A stretch of DNA of 64,000 nt from Actinomycetospora lemnae. Its GTDB lineage: Bacteria; Actinomycetota; Actinomycetes; Mycobacteriales; Pseudonocardiaceae. The notes beneath the pieces are model-generated. The model saw only the letters and a program-made list of their open reading frames with translations, was not told where the DNA came from and did no database searches. Positions 8,667 through 17,147 of the stretch are shown piece after piece. A program made the position numbers and the translations under genes. Position 1 is the first letter of the stretch; each line of letters begins with the position of its first letter. The stretch covers positions 186,001 to 250,000 of the forward strand of contig NZ_JAQZAO010000004.1 in assembly GCF_028737315.1 (NCBI RefSeq), given 5' to 3'.

Positions 8667-9215
8667 CTAGGGGCGGCGGAACGGGACCGACGGGTCGCGG
8701 ACGGGGCGGGGACCGGCGGCAGCGGTGAAGCGGTCGCGGGCGGCGCGGGCGGTCTCGCCGTCCTCGCGCAGCCCCGGCGCCATGGCGTCGCGCACCGGCG
8801 TCAGCAGGAGCTTGCGGTCGGGGTGCACGACGCTCGTCAGCCGCAGGCGGGTACGCATCCACTCGGTCAGCCGGGCCTCGTCGGCCTTCGTGAGCACCAC
8901 CTCCGCCGCCCAGGTCGGCGCGAGCGCGAGCTCGTCGAGCAGCAGCCCGGCCAGCGCGCGGCGCAGCGGCGAGACCCCGGTGCGGTAGAGGTCCTGGCGG
9001 GTGACCCGGTTGCGCAGCATCGTCGCGTCGCCGACGTCGAGGAGCACGGCGCCGGCGTCGGTGGGGTGCACCGGCCCGTCGACCGGGACGTCGGAGCCCC
9101 ACCACGCCACCAGCCCCGCGTCCCGGCCCAGCCCCGCAACGGCGTCGTCGAGCGGCGCCAGGGGCACCGACAGGGCCGCCACGACCCCGAGCACGACCTC
9201 CTCGTCGACGGTCAC
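8667..9215 (-). CDS. GIY-YIG-like nuclease-domain protein
   Basis: The start is GTG 9215, overlapping the MFS stop in GTGA. The 182-residue product contains GLVAWWGSD, then a GAVLLDVGDATMLRNRV segment followed by LRRALAGLL. This arrangement resembles the actinobacterial GIY-YIG-like family, in which a short beta strand is followed by an Arg-containing helix. The canonical GIY and YIG triplets are not preserved, so nuclease activity is doubtful. The C-terminal half (DPSVPFRRP end) is not recognised. It is the last gene of the leftward run and ends 5 nt from the palindromic terminator. Confidence 0.65.
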   Translation of the reverse strand: MTVDEEVVLGVVAALSVPLAPLDDAVAGLGRDAGLVAWWGSDVPVDGPVHPTDAGAVLLDVGDATMLRNRVTRQDLYRTGVSPLRRALAGLLLDELALAPTWAAEVVLTKADEARLTEWMRTRLRLTSVVHPDRKLLLTPVRDAMAPGLREDGETARAARDRFTAAAGPRPVRDPSVPFRRP

Positions 9216-10408
9216 GACCGCCTCGCCCCCGACGGTCGCAATGACCCGGCCAGCACGAACGCGGCCACCGCCGCCACCGGCACCAGGACGAGGCCCACGC
9301 CCACCGACACGCTGTCCGCGACCGCGCCGATGATCGGCGGGAACGCGAGGAACCCGAGCCGCGCGAGCCACCCGACCACGGCGATCCCGTCTCCGGGGCG
9401 CACCCCCGGCACCCGGCCCGCCGCCGCGAAGCCGAGCGGGAAGATCGTCGCCACCCCGAGGCCGGTCAGCGCGAACCCCGCCACCGCCGCCACCGGGTGC
9501 GCCACGAGCAGCGCCCCGGCCATCGACACCGCGGCCAGCGCCGCGCCCGTCCGCGCGACCGCGACGGGCCCGAAGCGGTCGACGACCCGGTCGCCGGCCA
9601 GCCGCCCGAGCGTCATCGCGGTCTGGAACGCCACGAACGGCAGGCCGGCGACGAACGCTCCACCGCCGAGGTCGTCACGCACGTAGATCGCGCCCCAGGA
9701 CGCCGCGGAGTCCTCGATCCCGCCCGAGGCCACGAGCAGCGCGGCGAGCGCGAGCAGCGGGCCGGCGGCGATGACGACCGCCCGCCACGGCCCCTGGCGC
9801 GCACCTCCGTCGGCGTCGTCGACCTGCTCCGCCTCCGGCTCCGGACCGGGCAGGGACCAGCGCCACGCCAGCACCGAGACGACGACGAGGACCGCCGCCA
9901 CGACTCCGAGGTGCACGAGCAGCGGCACGCCGAACCCCGCCGCGGCCGCGCCGAGCAGCCCCGCGCCGACCGCGGCCATGCTCCACACCGCGTGCAGGCC
10001 GTTGACGATCGAGCGCCCGTACCCGGTCTGCACGCGCAGCCCGTGGGCGTTCATGGCGGCGTCGGCCCAGGCGTCGGTCAGCCCGAGGACGAACAGCGCG
10101 GCGGCCAGCGCGATCCACGAGGGGGCGAGCGCCACCGCCGGCAGCAGGATCGCGCCCGCGAGCCCGACGCCCGCCCCCGCCCGGCCGCTGCCGACCCGGG
10201 CGATGAGCGGTCCGGCGAGCACCCCGAACACCAGCGCGGCGGCCGGGAACGCGGCGATCGCCGTGCCGAGCGCGGCGTTGGAGAGGCCGAGCTCGTCGCG
10301 CAGGGTCGGGAACCGCGGGACGATGCTGTTGTACGTCGACCCGTTGACGACGAACATCCCGACCACCGCCACCCGCGCCCGGCGCAGGGTGACGTCCGGG
10401 CGGGTCAC
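9212..10408 (-). CDS. MFS transporter
   Basis: About 398 residues with twelve predicted hydrophobic helices, in the arrangement of the major facilitator superfamily. The loop between helices 2 and 3 carries the GPLIARVGSGR version of the MFS signature. Charged residues are few in the membrane part. A hydrophilic Glu/Asp/Ala-rich loop near the middle separates the two six-helix halves. It most resembles drug or sugar exporters of the FucP/YbjJ type; the substrate is unknown. I prefer GTG 10408, which forms a GTGA overlap with the upstream stop like its neighbours; GTG 10417 is possible. It may export a product of the linked glycosyltransferase/deacetylase genes, which is speculative. Confidence 0.85.
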   Translation of the reverse strand: MTRPDVTLRRARVAVVGMFVVNGSTYNSIVPRFPTLRDELGLSNAALGTAIAAFPAAALVFGVLAGPLIARVGSGRAGAGVGLAGAILLPAVALAPSWIALAAALFVLGLTDAWADAAMNAHGLRVQTGYGRSIVNGLHAVWSMAAVGAGLLGAAAAGFGVPLLVHLGVVAAVLVVVSVLAWRWSLPGPEPEAEQVDDADGGARQGPWRAVVIAAGPLLALAALLVASGGIEDSAASWGAIYVRDDLGGGAFVAGLPFVAFQTAMTLGRLAGDRVVDRFGPVAVARTGAALAAVSMAGALLVAHPVAAVAGFALTGLGVATIFPLGFAAAGRVPGVRPGDGIAVVGWLARLGFLAFPPIIGAVADSVSVGVGLVLVPVAAVAAFVLAGSLRPSGARRS

Positions 10409-11298
10409 GGAGTCCACGTCACCGACCGGCGCGCCACCTCGTGGATCTGGGCGACGGCGAGGTCCGAGAGCGGGTCGCCGAACGCGGACAGCAGGCGCGG
10501 CAGCTGGCCGACGCGGGAGACGGTGACGCCGCGCGGGCGCCCGTGCCCGGACAGGATCGCGCCGACGACGGCGACGACCGGGTGCACCGCCGGCGGGTCC
10601 AGCGTCTCCGTCGCCCCGGCGGCGCGGGCGAGGGCGATCGAGATCCGCTCGCCGACCTCGATCCCGATGCGGCGCGGGCGTCCGAGGTCGAGGGTCGAGC
10701 CGCCACCCAGGTCGAGCGCCTCGTCCTCGATGGTGATCCGGCCGCCCGGCTGGTTGACGACCTCGATGACGAACACGCCCGGCGGCCCGATGAGCACGTG
10801 GTCGAGGACGAGGTCGCCCTCAGCGAACGCCATCGGGACGCTGTGCAGGATGCGCCAGCGCGCACCCCGCCCGCGGCGCAGCGTCGGGGCGCGGGTGAGC
10901 TTGGCGACGGCCTCGGCGACGGCGTGCTGGCCGTCGGCGCGCAGCCGGTGGGGGCGGTCGGCGTCGGGCCCGCGGGTCGCGCGGGCGGTCGCCGCCTCCT
11001 CGAGCAGGCCGTGCCCGGGCCGGTGCAGGGCGAGGTCGTCCGAGGCCGGGTTCCAGCCGCCCTCGGGAGGCTCGACGCCGGCACCCAGCGCGGCCGGCTC
11101 CGCCTCGGCGGGCCCCATCGGCGGCAGGCCGTTCTGCCACAGCCAGGCGTTGGCCTCCTGCGCGAAGCGTTCGCGGTAGCCGGCGGGGACGTCGTGGGCG
11201 ATCCGCGAGGAGAGGTCGAGGTGCCCGAGGGGCAGGCCGTCGGACGAGGTGACGTAGAGCCGGTCCGACCCGGGGCGGCGCTTGCGGCGGGCGGGCAT
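10405..11298 (-). CDS. NERD (nuclease-related) domain protein
   Basis: A 297-residue protein with a basic N-terminus (MPARRKRRPG), an Arg/Ala-rich middle, and a C-terminal domain with LIGPPGVFVIEVVNQPGGRI. That is the beta-strand core of the NERD domain, a predicted nuclease-like fold whose conserved residues include the Glu of the VIE strand. Where NERD proteins usually have K-x-W after the Glu, here the segment is VNQPGG, so catalysis is not assured. It starts by TGATG overlap with the DUF2505 gene and is coupled to the MFS gene downstream. Confidence 0.7.
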   Translation of the reverse strand: MPARRKRRPGSDRLYVTSSDGLPLGHLDLSSRIAHDVPAGYRERFAQEANAWLWQNGLPPMGPAEAEPAALGAGVEPPEGGWNPASDDLALHRPGHGLLEEAATARATRGPDADRPHRLRADGQHAVAEAVAKLTRAPTLRRGRGARWRILHSVPMAFAEGDLVLDHVLIGPPGVFVIEVVNQPGGRITIEDEALDLGGGSTLDLGRPRRIGIEVGERISIALARAAGATETLDPPAVHPVVAVVGAILSGHGRPRGVTVSRVGQLPRLLSAFGDPLSDLAVAQIHEVARRSVTWTP

Positions 11299-11840
11299 CA
11301 GCCGGCCTGCCCGGCGCGGTCGAGCCAGCTCGAGATGCGCTCGTGCTCGCTGCCGGTGAGCCCGCGGATGCCCGTGACGACGGCGCGCTCGATGCCGCCG
11401 CCGAGCAGCGGGATCGCCGCCGTGACGTCGAGGTCGACCGAGAGCCGGCTCCCGCCCCCGGAACCGTCGCCGGGACCCTCCCCGACCACCGACATCGTGC
11501 CCTCCGCGCTGATCGGTGTCCCCGGCACCGCGACGTACGCCCGGCCCTCGCACCGCGTCGGGGTGAGCCTCCACTCCTCGGTGCGCTCGATGACGAGCAC
11601 CCCGGACAGCAGGCGCTCGACGACGGCGGGCACCTGCCCGGGCGGCACCGGCTGGCGCAGGACGACCCGCACGCGCCGGGCGCCGTCGGCGGGCGACGTG
11701 CGGTCGAACGCGACGACGTCGATGCGCCCGGACCCGTCGACGTCGAGCTTGACGCGGTGGAACTCGGGGTCGGCGAGCGCGGCGGCGAAGGCGGGGACGC
11801 CGTAGGGGTAGGCGCGGCTCAACGCCAGCCGGGTGCTCAC
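11298..11840 (-). CDS. DUF2505 family protein
   Basis: A 180-residue product starting at GTG 11840. The order is an N-terminal alpha/beta segment beginning STRLALSRAYPYGV, a central Arg/Val-rich strand (RRVRVVLRQPVPPGQVP), an EEWRL strand, and a C-terminal helix with GIERAVVTGIRGL. This is the actinobacteria-specific DUF2505 family, which has a START/SRPBCC-like hydrophobic-cavity fold. Its function is unknown; related folds bind lipids. It begins 45 nt after the radical SAM gene in the same leftward unit. Confidence 0.85.
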   Translation of the reverse strand: MSTRLALSRAYPYGVPAFAAALADPEFHRVKLDVDGSGRIDVVAFDRTSPADGARRVRVVLRQPVPPGQVPAVVERLLSGVLVIERTEEWRLTPTRCEGRAYVAVPGTPISAEGTMSVVGEGPGDGSGGGSRLSVDLDVTAAIPLLGGGIERAVVTGIRGLTGSEHERISSWLDRAGQAG

Positions 11841-11885
11841 GTGGGGCGAGGGTAATAGGAGTGGCGGGACGCGCAGCGGAGGTGA

Positions 11886-12953
11886 TCAGAACGCGTAGCG
11901 GATCCTCAGCCACGGCGCGTGGTGCGCCACCAGCTCCCGGAACCGGGCGACGGCTCGCCGCTTGACGTCGACGCGGTAGCGCACGACGTCCCCGCCGTGC
12001 TGGGTGCGCTTGGCCTCCTGGGCCTCGGGGCGCCACAGCACGTCCTCGGCCTGCGGGTGCCAGCCGAGGTTCACCTCGTGCAGCCCGGCGTGGTGGGTCA
12101 GGAGGATGACCTCGCACGCCGCCTGCGCCTTCGCGCGCTCGGAGAGGCGCTCGCTCAGCTCGTCGAGCAGCAGCGCCCACTCCGACTGCCAGCGCTCGCG
12201 CAGCACGACGGGGGAGAAGTTGAGGTGCACCTCGTAGCCGGCGTCGACGAAGTCGTCGACCGCGGCGATGCGCTCGTCGATCGAGCTCGTCCGGATGTCG
12301 AGGAGCTTGGCGTCGCGCCGCGGCATCAGCGAGAACCGCACGCGGGTGCCGCCGCGGGGGTCGAGGGCGAGCAGGTCGCGGTTGACGTGCTTGGTCGCGA
12401 ACGACGCCTTGGCGCCGTCGAGGCGGGCGAACTGGGCGACGAGGTCGGCGACGTTGTCGCTGACCCGCGCGTCGACCGAGCAGTCGGAGTTCTCGCCGAG
12501 GTCGTAGACCCAGTCGAGCGGGTCGCACTGGTTGGGTTCCGGCTTGGGGCCCTGCCTCGCGACGTGCCGGGCGATCGCGCGCTGGATCGCCGCGATGTTC
12601 GTGAACACCGTGATCGGGTTGGCGTAGCCCTTGCGCCGCGGGACGTAGCAGTACGCGCAGGCCATGGCGCAGCCGTTGGCGGTGGACGGCGCGATGAAGT
12701 CCGCGGAGCGGCCGTTCGGCCGGACCGTGAGCGACTTCTTCTCCCCGAGCACCAGGTGCTCGGCCTTGACCCGCACCCAGCGCGCGACGTTCTCCTCGGC
12801 GCCGTGCAGGTCGGGGATCGCCCAGTGCGAGTCGATCTCGACGACCAAGGCGTCCGGGAACCGCGCGAGCACCTCCTGGCCGCGCAGGGACGCGAGCGAC
12901 GCCGGCTCGGCGTGGATCGTCGCGACCTCGAGCAGGGGACGGGTGGCGGTCAC
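11886..12953 (-). CDS. Spore photoproduct lyase-like radical SAM protein
   Basis: A 355-residue protein with the radical SAM cluster C95-x3-C99-x2-C102 (GCAMACAYC), followed by YVPRRKGYANP. The TKHVNRDLLALDP and RVRFSLMP segments are typical of spore photoproduct lyases and their actinobacterial relatives. Spore photoproduct lyase reverts the UV thymine dimer of spores using S-adenosylmethionine. The stretch that holds the H-donor Cys in Bacillus enzymes reads YDLGENSDCSVD here, so the donor Cys is not at the position I expect, although C158 is close. Function as a DNA repair enzyme is therefore uncertain. It overlaps the PIG-L gene by GTGA. Confidence 0.85.
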   Translation of the reverse strand: MTATRPLLEVATIHAEPASLASLRGQEVLARFPDALVVEIDSHWAIPDLHGAEENVARWVRVKAEHLVLGEKKSLTVRPNGRSADFIAPSTANGCAMACAYCYVPRRKGYANPITVFTNIAAIQRAIARHVARQGPKPEPNQCDPLDWVYDLGENSDCSVDARVSDNVADLVAQFARLDGAKASFATKHVNRDLLALDPRGGTRVRFSLMPRRDAKLLDIRTSSIDERIAAVDDFVDAGYEVHLNFSPVVLRERWQSEWALLLDELSERLSERAKAQAACEVILLTHHAGLHEVNLGWHPQAEDVLWRPEAQEAKRTQHGGDVVRYRVDVKRRAVARFRELVAHHAPWLRIRYAF

Positions 12954-13729
12954 GGCTCCAGGGTGCCGATCAGCGCCCGCGCCTGCGCGCCGGCCCGGAA
13001 CACCTCGACCGGTCGGCCCGGACGGATGTGACGGCCCTCGCGGCGCGCGAGGTCGGCGAGCACGGGCGCGACGTGCTCCGGCCCGCCGAACTGGAACCCG
13101 ACCTGGGTGACGTACGCGCCCGCGGCCTCGCTCTTCGCGTCGAGCACGGCACCGACGTCGACGGCGACGTCGGTGCCGCCGACCTCCGGCGCCCCGCGCG
13201 CGTCCGGGTGGCGCACCGCGTAGGGCGTGTCGCGCCACCACGCGGTGCGGTCGGCGTCGACCAGCCCGGCGACGACGGCCGTGACGACCTGGTGGTCGAC
13301 GTGGTCGCCGACGGCCTGCGGCGCGAGGACGAGGTCGGCGCCCGCGACGTGCTCGCGGATCGCGTCGGCCACCGCCCCGGCCACGTCGTCGCCGTCGTGG
13401 CGCCCGGCGAACAGGGCGGCGGGCGAGTGGTAGCCGCGGTGCGGGGCCTCGAGCAGCCCGAGGTGTGCGCCGCGCACGCCGAGGCGCGCGAGCGCGGCGT
13501 CGTCCTCGTCGCGGCGCAGGGCCATGTAGTCGACGTCCGGCGCGAGGCCCTTGTCGGTCTGGCAGGCGAGCGCGAACCCCGACGGCGCCGCGACCGAGCC
13601 GGTGAAGACGGTGAGCACGAGGACGTCGTGGCCCGCGGCGGCCAGGCGCGCGAGCGTGCCGCCGGCCGAGAACACGGCGTCGTCGAGGTGCGGGCTGACG
13701 GCGACGACGCCGAGGGGACGGGAGCTCAC
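12950..13729 (-). CDS. PIG-L/LmbE-family deacetylase
   Basis: The start is GTG 13729, with GGAG supplied by the end of the 58-nt repeat just upstream. The 259-residue product begins with VVAVSPHLDDAVFSAGGTL, the zinc-binding P-H-x-D-D motif of the PIG-L/LmbE family, and has the second zinc ligand region in GDHVDHQVV. These enzymes remove the acetyl group from N-acetylglucosaminyl compounds; MshB of mycothiol synthesis is the known actinobacterial case. It is not MshB itself, whose motif is AHPDDE. With the adjacent GT4 glycosyltransferase it suggests synthesis of an aminosugar conjugate. Confidence 0.9.
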   Translation of the reverse strand: MSSRPLGVVAVSPHLDDAVFSAGGTLARLAAAGHDVLVLTVFTGSVAAPSGFALACQTDKGLAPDVDYMALRRDEDDAALARLGVRGAHLGLLEAPHRGYHSPAALFAGRHDGDDVAGAVADAIREHVAGADLVLAPQAVGDHVDHQVVTAVVAGLVDADRTAWWRDTPYAVRHPDARGAPEVGGTDVAVDVGAVLDAKSEAAGAYVTQVGFQFGGPEHVAPVLADLARREGRHIRPGRPVEVFRAGAQARALIGTLEP

Positions 13730-13734
13730 GAGGT

Positions 13735-13792
13735 CTCCGTGATCGAAGTACCGATACGGACACTCAACGTCAGCGACGGCACTTCGCTGACA
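13735..13792 (-). repeat. 58-nt repeat ending in a Shine-Dalgarno sequence (family 3, copy 1)
   Basis: Read on the minus strand, the element contains CGAAGTGCCG, which pairs with CGGTACTTCG over 10 bp (one G-U pair) around a loop, and it ends in ATCACGGAG. The GGAG serves as the ribosome binding site of the deacetylase gene at 13729. A copy identical at 56 of 58 positions lies at 63530, in the same position relative to another gene. Confidence 0.85.
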
Positions 13793-13793
13793 C

Positions 13794-15038
13794 TCACAGC
13801 AGGTGCGGCGCCGCGCGGAAGCGGCAGTCGGGGTCGACGGGGACGTCGTCGATGGCGGGCACGGGGACGTCGCGCACCTGGTCGTAGACGTCGGTCAGGC
13901 GGTGGGCGATCACCGGCCACGACCAGCGCTCGCGGACCTCGTCGAGCGCCCGGCGGGCGAGCCCGACGCGCAGCTCGGTGTCGTCGAGCACGCGCGCGAT
14001 CCCGTCGGCCAGCGCCGCCGGGTCCTTGGGCGGCACGAGCAGGCCGTTCTCGCCGTCGCGGACGCAGTCGCGCACGCCGACGACGTCGGTGGACACCACG
14101 GGCAGCCCGGTCGCCATGGCCTCGAGCACGGTGTTCGAGAAGCCCTCGGCGTAGGTCGGGCTGACGAAGACGTCGCCGCGCCGGTAGACCTCGTGCGCGT
14201 CCTCGTAGGCGGTGTAGCCGAGCTGCGTGACGTGCTCGTCGAGCCCGAGCTCGGTGACCCGGTCGGCGACGGTGCCGGTGTCGGGGCCGATGCCCGACAC
14301 CACGAGGTCCAGGCGCCGGCCCCGGTCGAGCAGGTCGACGACGGCGTCGAGCAGGTCGAGCACACCTTTCCGCGCGTCGACGCGACCGTGGTAGAGCAGC
14401 ACGGGCGGGTCGGACAGGGCCCCGGGCGTGCGGGCGGGGGTGAAGCGCTCGGTGTCGGTGGCCCCGGAGACGACCGTCCAGCGGCCGGGGTCGACGCCGT
14501 GGCGCTGCGAGACCTCCGCGGCGAACGACGACGAGCCGATGACCAGCGCGGGCGCGTCGGCGAACACCGCCCGCACGAGGGTCTCGTGCGTCACGCAGCA
14601 CGTGCCCACCCAGTGCCCGTCGCCGCCCTGGACGCTGACCACCGCGGGCAGCCCGAGGTCGTGCGCGGCGCGCAGGACGGCGAGCCCGTTGGGGTAGGCG
14701 TACTGCGCGTGGAGCATGTCGAACGGCGCGCGGGCGTGCTCCTCCCCGATCGTGCGGCGCATCGTCTCGACGTCGGCCTCGAAGTCCGCCGGGCGGCCCT
14801 CGACCACCTCCTGCTCGCCGAGCGCCTCGAGCGCGACGACGTGCACGCCCTCGGGCACCCGCTCGGGCGGCGGCGGCCCGCCGCCGTAGACCGCGCGGCC
14901 GGCCTGGTCGCCGCGGTACTGCGAGATCAGCACGACGTCGTGGCCCTCGCGGACCAGGTGGCGCAGCAGGTTCTCGGCGTAGGCGCTCATGCCCGACACC
15001 GCGGGCCAGTAGCGGCGGGACACGAAGCAGATCCTCAC
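13794..15038 (-). CDS. GT4-family glycosyltransferase
   Basis: A 414-residue GT-B glycosyltransferase. The N-terminal half opens with RICFVSRRYWPAVSGMSAYA, which has the glycine-rich acceptor loop. The C-terminal half has VLLYHGRVDARKGVLDLLDAV and the donor-binding E-x7-E motif in EGFSNTVLEAMATGLPVV. Retaining GT4 enzymes transfer a sugar from a nucleotide donor such as UDP-GlcNAc or GDP-mannose; MshA and BshA, which start mycothiol and bacillithiol synthesis, belong here. It starts by GTGA overlap with the TIM-barrel gene and is followed, after the 58-nt repeat, by the deacetylase. The acceptor is unknown. Confidence 0.9.
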   Translation of the reverse strand: MRICFVSRRYWPAVSGMSAYAENLLRHLVREGHDVVLISQYRGDQAGRAVYGGGPPPPERVPEGVHVVALEALGEQEVVEGRPADFEADVETMRRTIGEEHARAPFDMLHAQYAYPNGLAVLRAAHDLGLPAVVSVQGGDGHWVGTCCVTHETLVRAVFADAPALVIGSSSFAAEVSQRHGVDPGRWTVVSGATDTERFTPARTPGALSDPPVLLYHGRVDARKGVLDLLDAVVDLLDRGRRLDLVVSGIGPDTGTVADRVTELGLDEHVTQLGYTAYEDAHEVYRRGDVFVSPTYAEGFSNTVLEAMATGLPVVSTDVVGVRDCVRDGENGLLVPPKDPAALADGIARVLDDTELRVGLARRALDEVRERWSWPVIAHRLTDVYDQVRDVPVPAIDDVPVDPDCRFRAAPHLL

Positions 15039-15898
15039 GCGCCGGCCTCCATCTTCCTGATCGTCTCGAGGGCCGACGGCACGAGCGTGTCCGCGCGGTG
15101 CGAGTCCCGGCTCAGCTCGAACGAGACGAGACCCGGGTGCCCGACGGCGCGCAGCGCGCCGAGCACCGCCGGCAGGTCCATGTCGCCCTCGCCGGGCGCG
15201 CGGTGCTCGTGCACCCCGCGCGGCATGTCCTCGACGGCGACGGCGCCGAGCAGGGGCGCGAACTCGTGCACGGCCGCCTCGGGGGTCCAGCGCCCGGAGA
15301 CGATGCAGTGCCCGGTGTCGAGGGCAAGGGTCACCTCGGGGACGTCCAGCGCGAGCCGCACCCAGTCGTCGCAGTCCTCGACGAGCATCCCGGGCTCGGG
15401 CTCGACGGCGCAGACGACGCGCTTCCCGCGGGCGTGCGCGACCACCTCGTGCACCCCGTCGACCAGCCACGACCAGGCCTCGTCGCGGTCCTGCCCCGTC
15501 GCCGGCACCCCGGCCCAGAACGACACCGCCTCGCTGCCCAGGTCGGCCGCGACGTCGACGCACGTGCGCAGGAAGGCGGCGCGGCGCGCGCGGCCGTCCG
15601 GGTCCTCGGTGATCAGCGTCGGCTGGTGCTTGCGGCGCGGGTCGAGCAGGAACCGCGCGCCGGTCTCCACGACGCTGTCCAGCCCGAGCCCGCGCAGGCG
15701 GTCGGCGAGCGCGGCGGTCCGGCGCCCGAGTTCCGGGGCGAACGGGTCGTGGTGGGCGACGTCGAGGGTGAGGGCCACGCCGTCGTAGCCGCAGTCGGCG
15801 AGCAGCGCGAGCGCGTCGTCGAGACGGTGCGAGGTGAGCCCGTTGGTGTTGTACGCGTAGCGCAGTGCGTGCGGGGAGGACTGCTCCGGACCGGACAT
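15035..15898 (-). CDS. Sugar phosphate isomerase/epimerase-like TIM-barrel protein
   Basis: A 287-residue protein of the xylose-isomerase-like TIM-barrel superfamily. Strand-end acidic and His residues expected to hold a divalent metal are visible: E in VCAVEPEPGMLVED, D and H in LALDTGHC, and E near the C-terminus in LVSFELSRDSH. Such proteins isomerise or epimerise sugars or sugar phosphates, or act as endonuclease-IV-like enzymes; the substrate is not predictable. It is the first gene of the leftward run and is coupled by GTGA to the glycosyltransferase. This suggests they modify the same sugar-containing product. Confidence 0.82.
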   Translation of the reverse strand: MSGPEQSSPHALRYAYNTNGLTSHRLDDALALLADCGYDGVALTLDVAHHDPFAPELGRRTAALADRLRGLGLDSVVETGARFLLDPRRKHQPTLITEDPDGRARRAAFLRTCVDVAADLGSEAVSFWAGVPATGQDRDEAWSWLVDGVHEVVAHARGKRVVCAVEPEPGMLVEDCDDWVRLALDVPEVTLALDTGHCIVSGRWTPEAAVHEFAPLLGAVAVEDMPRGVHEHRAPGEGDMDLPAVLGALRAVGHPGLVSFELSRDSHRADTLVPSALETIRKMEAGA

Positions 15899-16155
15899 CC
15901 CGGCCGAGGTACCACCCCGGCCCGGAGCAGAACCCACCGCTCGTCCGCCGCTCGTCGCGGCCGTCGCCGGTGATCGACGAGGCCCAGCGGTCGACCGGGT
16001 GCGGCCTGCGGTTGGTGCAGCATCTGCACGCACAAACAGTGATGTTGACCACAAGGGTCCGGGCCGCGTTCAGTGACCTCCACACGACGGCGCGCGAGCA
16101 GCCGGTCGGAGCAGCACGACCACCGCGAGAGTCACCTGTCGGGAGGAGGGCACGC
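15899..16155. promoter_or_regulatory. Divergent intergenic region between the isomerase operon and iclR
   Basis: This 257-nt region must carry promoters in both directions. A TTGACC hexamer at about 16044-16049 is a possible -35 box for the rightward iclR gene, but no good -10 follows. GGGAGGAGGG at 16141-16150 is the iclR ribosome binding site. No clear operator palindrome was found. Confidence 0.4.
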
Positions 16156-17043
16156 ATGACGGATGCGCGGCGGCCCGGAACTCCCGGCCGCGGTCCCGGC
16201 GGGGGGCGTTCCCTCAAGACCGCGGCCGAGGCACTGGCGGCGCTGCGCTTCCTCGGTGCCGCCGAGGACGGCGTCACGGCCGAGGCCCTCGGCGCCGAGC
16301 TCGGCAAGAGCACGGCGACCGCCCGGTACCTGCTCAACACCCTCTGCCAGGAGGGCTTCGCCGTCCGCGACCGGCAGACCGGCCGGGTCCGTCTCCAGGA
16401 GGCCCCGCCGTGGGGTGGGGCGTGGGGTGACGCCGAGGCCCCGCAGGACCTGACGCGCTACGAGCTGCCCGAGCGGCTCTCCGACGCGGTCACCGAGCTC
16501 TACTGGCGCACCCGCCAGCGCACCTACCTCGCGCGCTGGGAGGACGAGGACGCGACGGTGATCGTCGACGCCCGCGGCCACCAGGGCCTCGCCCGCATCC
16601 CCGACCTCGCCGAGCGCATCCCGCTCGCGTCGGCGCACGCGCTGGCCGTCACCAAGGCACTCATCGCCTCGTCCGGCACGCACGCCGCCGCGCTGCGCGA
16701 GCGCTCCCGGCTCGAGGCGTTCACCGGCACCACGATCACGAGCACCCCGGCGATCGAGCTCGAGCTCGAGCGGGTCCGCCGGCGCGGCTACGCGGTGGAC
16801 CGCGAGGAGTACGCCGAGGGCTTCTGCTGCATCGGCGCGCCGATCTTCGCCCCCGACGGGCGGGTCGCCGCGAGCATCGCGATCTCGACCCCGGCGACGC
16901 GCTTCGAGGCCCACGCCGAGGAGCTCACCGGCGCCGTCCGCGACGTCGCCAGCACGGCGACACGCGGATGGCTGGAGTCGGAGCCCGTCACGGGCGACCT
17001 GCCCCCGCCGCGACCGGCCGACCCCGTGCCCCCCGGGCACTGA
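16156..17043 (+). CDS. IclR-family transcriptional regulator (first of two paralogues)
   Basis: The start is ATG 16156, behind a strong GGGAGGAGGG. The 295-residue product has an N-terminal winged helix ([17 protein letters not shown], then [15 protein letters not shown] as the recognition helix) and an IclR effector domain from about residue 90, with [20 protein letters not shown] in the ligand-binding part. IclR proteins bind small organic acids or aromatics and act as repressors or activators. It lies 104 nt upstream of and codirectional with the monooxygenase operon. A clear paralogue sits at the far end of the cluster (30304-31209). Control of the monooxygenase genes is therefore likely but inferred. 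Confidence 0.88.
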   Translation: MTDARRPGTPGRGPGGGRSLKTAAEALAALRFLGAAEDGVTAEALGAELGKSTATARYLLNTLCQEGFAVRDRQTGRVRLQEAPPWGGAWGDAEAPQDLTRYELPERLSDAVTELYWRTRQRTYLARWEDEDATVIVDARGHQGLARIPDLAERIPLASAHALAVTKALIASSGTHAAALRERSRLEAFTGTTITSTPAIELELERVRRRGYAVDREEYAEGFCCIGAPIFAPDGRVAASIAISTPATRFEAHAEELTGAVRDVASTATRGWLESEPVTGDLPPPRPADPVPPGH

Positions 17044-17063
17044 CGCGGGCCGACACCGGCCGT

Positions 17064-17084
17064 GCCGCCCCCGCACGGGGCGGC
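17064..17084 (+). terminator. 8-bp GC hairpin between iclR and mimA
   Basis: GCCGCCCC and GGGGCGGC flank a 5-nt loop, 20 nt after the iclR stop and 63 nt before the mimA start. It could end iclR transcription or lie in the leader of the monooxygenase transcript. No T-run follows. Confidence 0.5.
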
Positions 17085-17147
17085 CACCACCACGGACCAC
17101 GGCTGCGGAACCCCGCAGGCCGAGCACGAACTCCACAAGGAGAAGAG

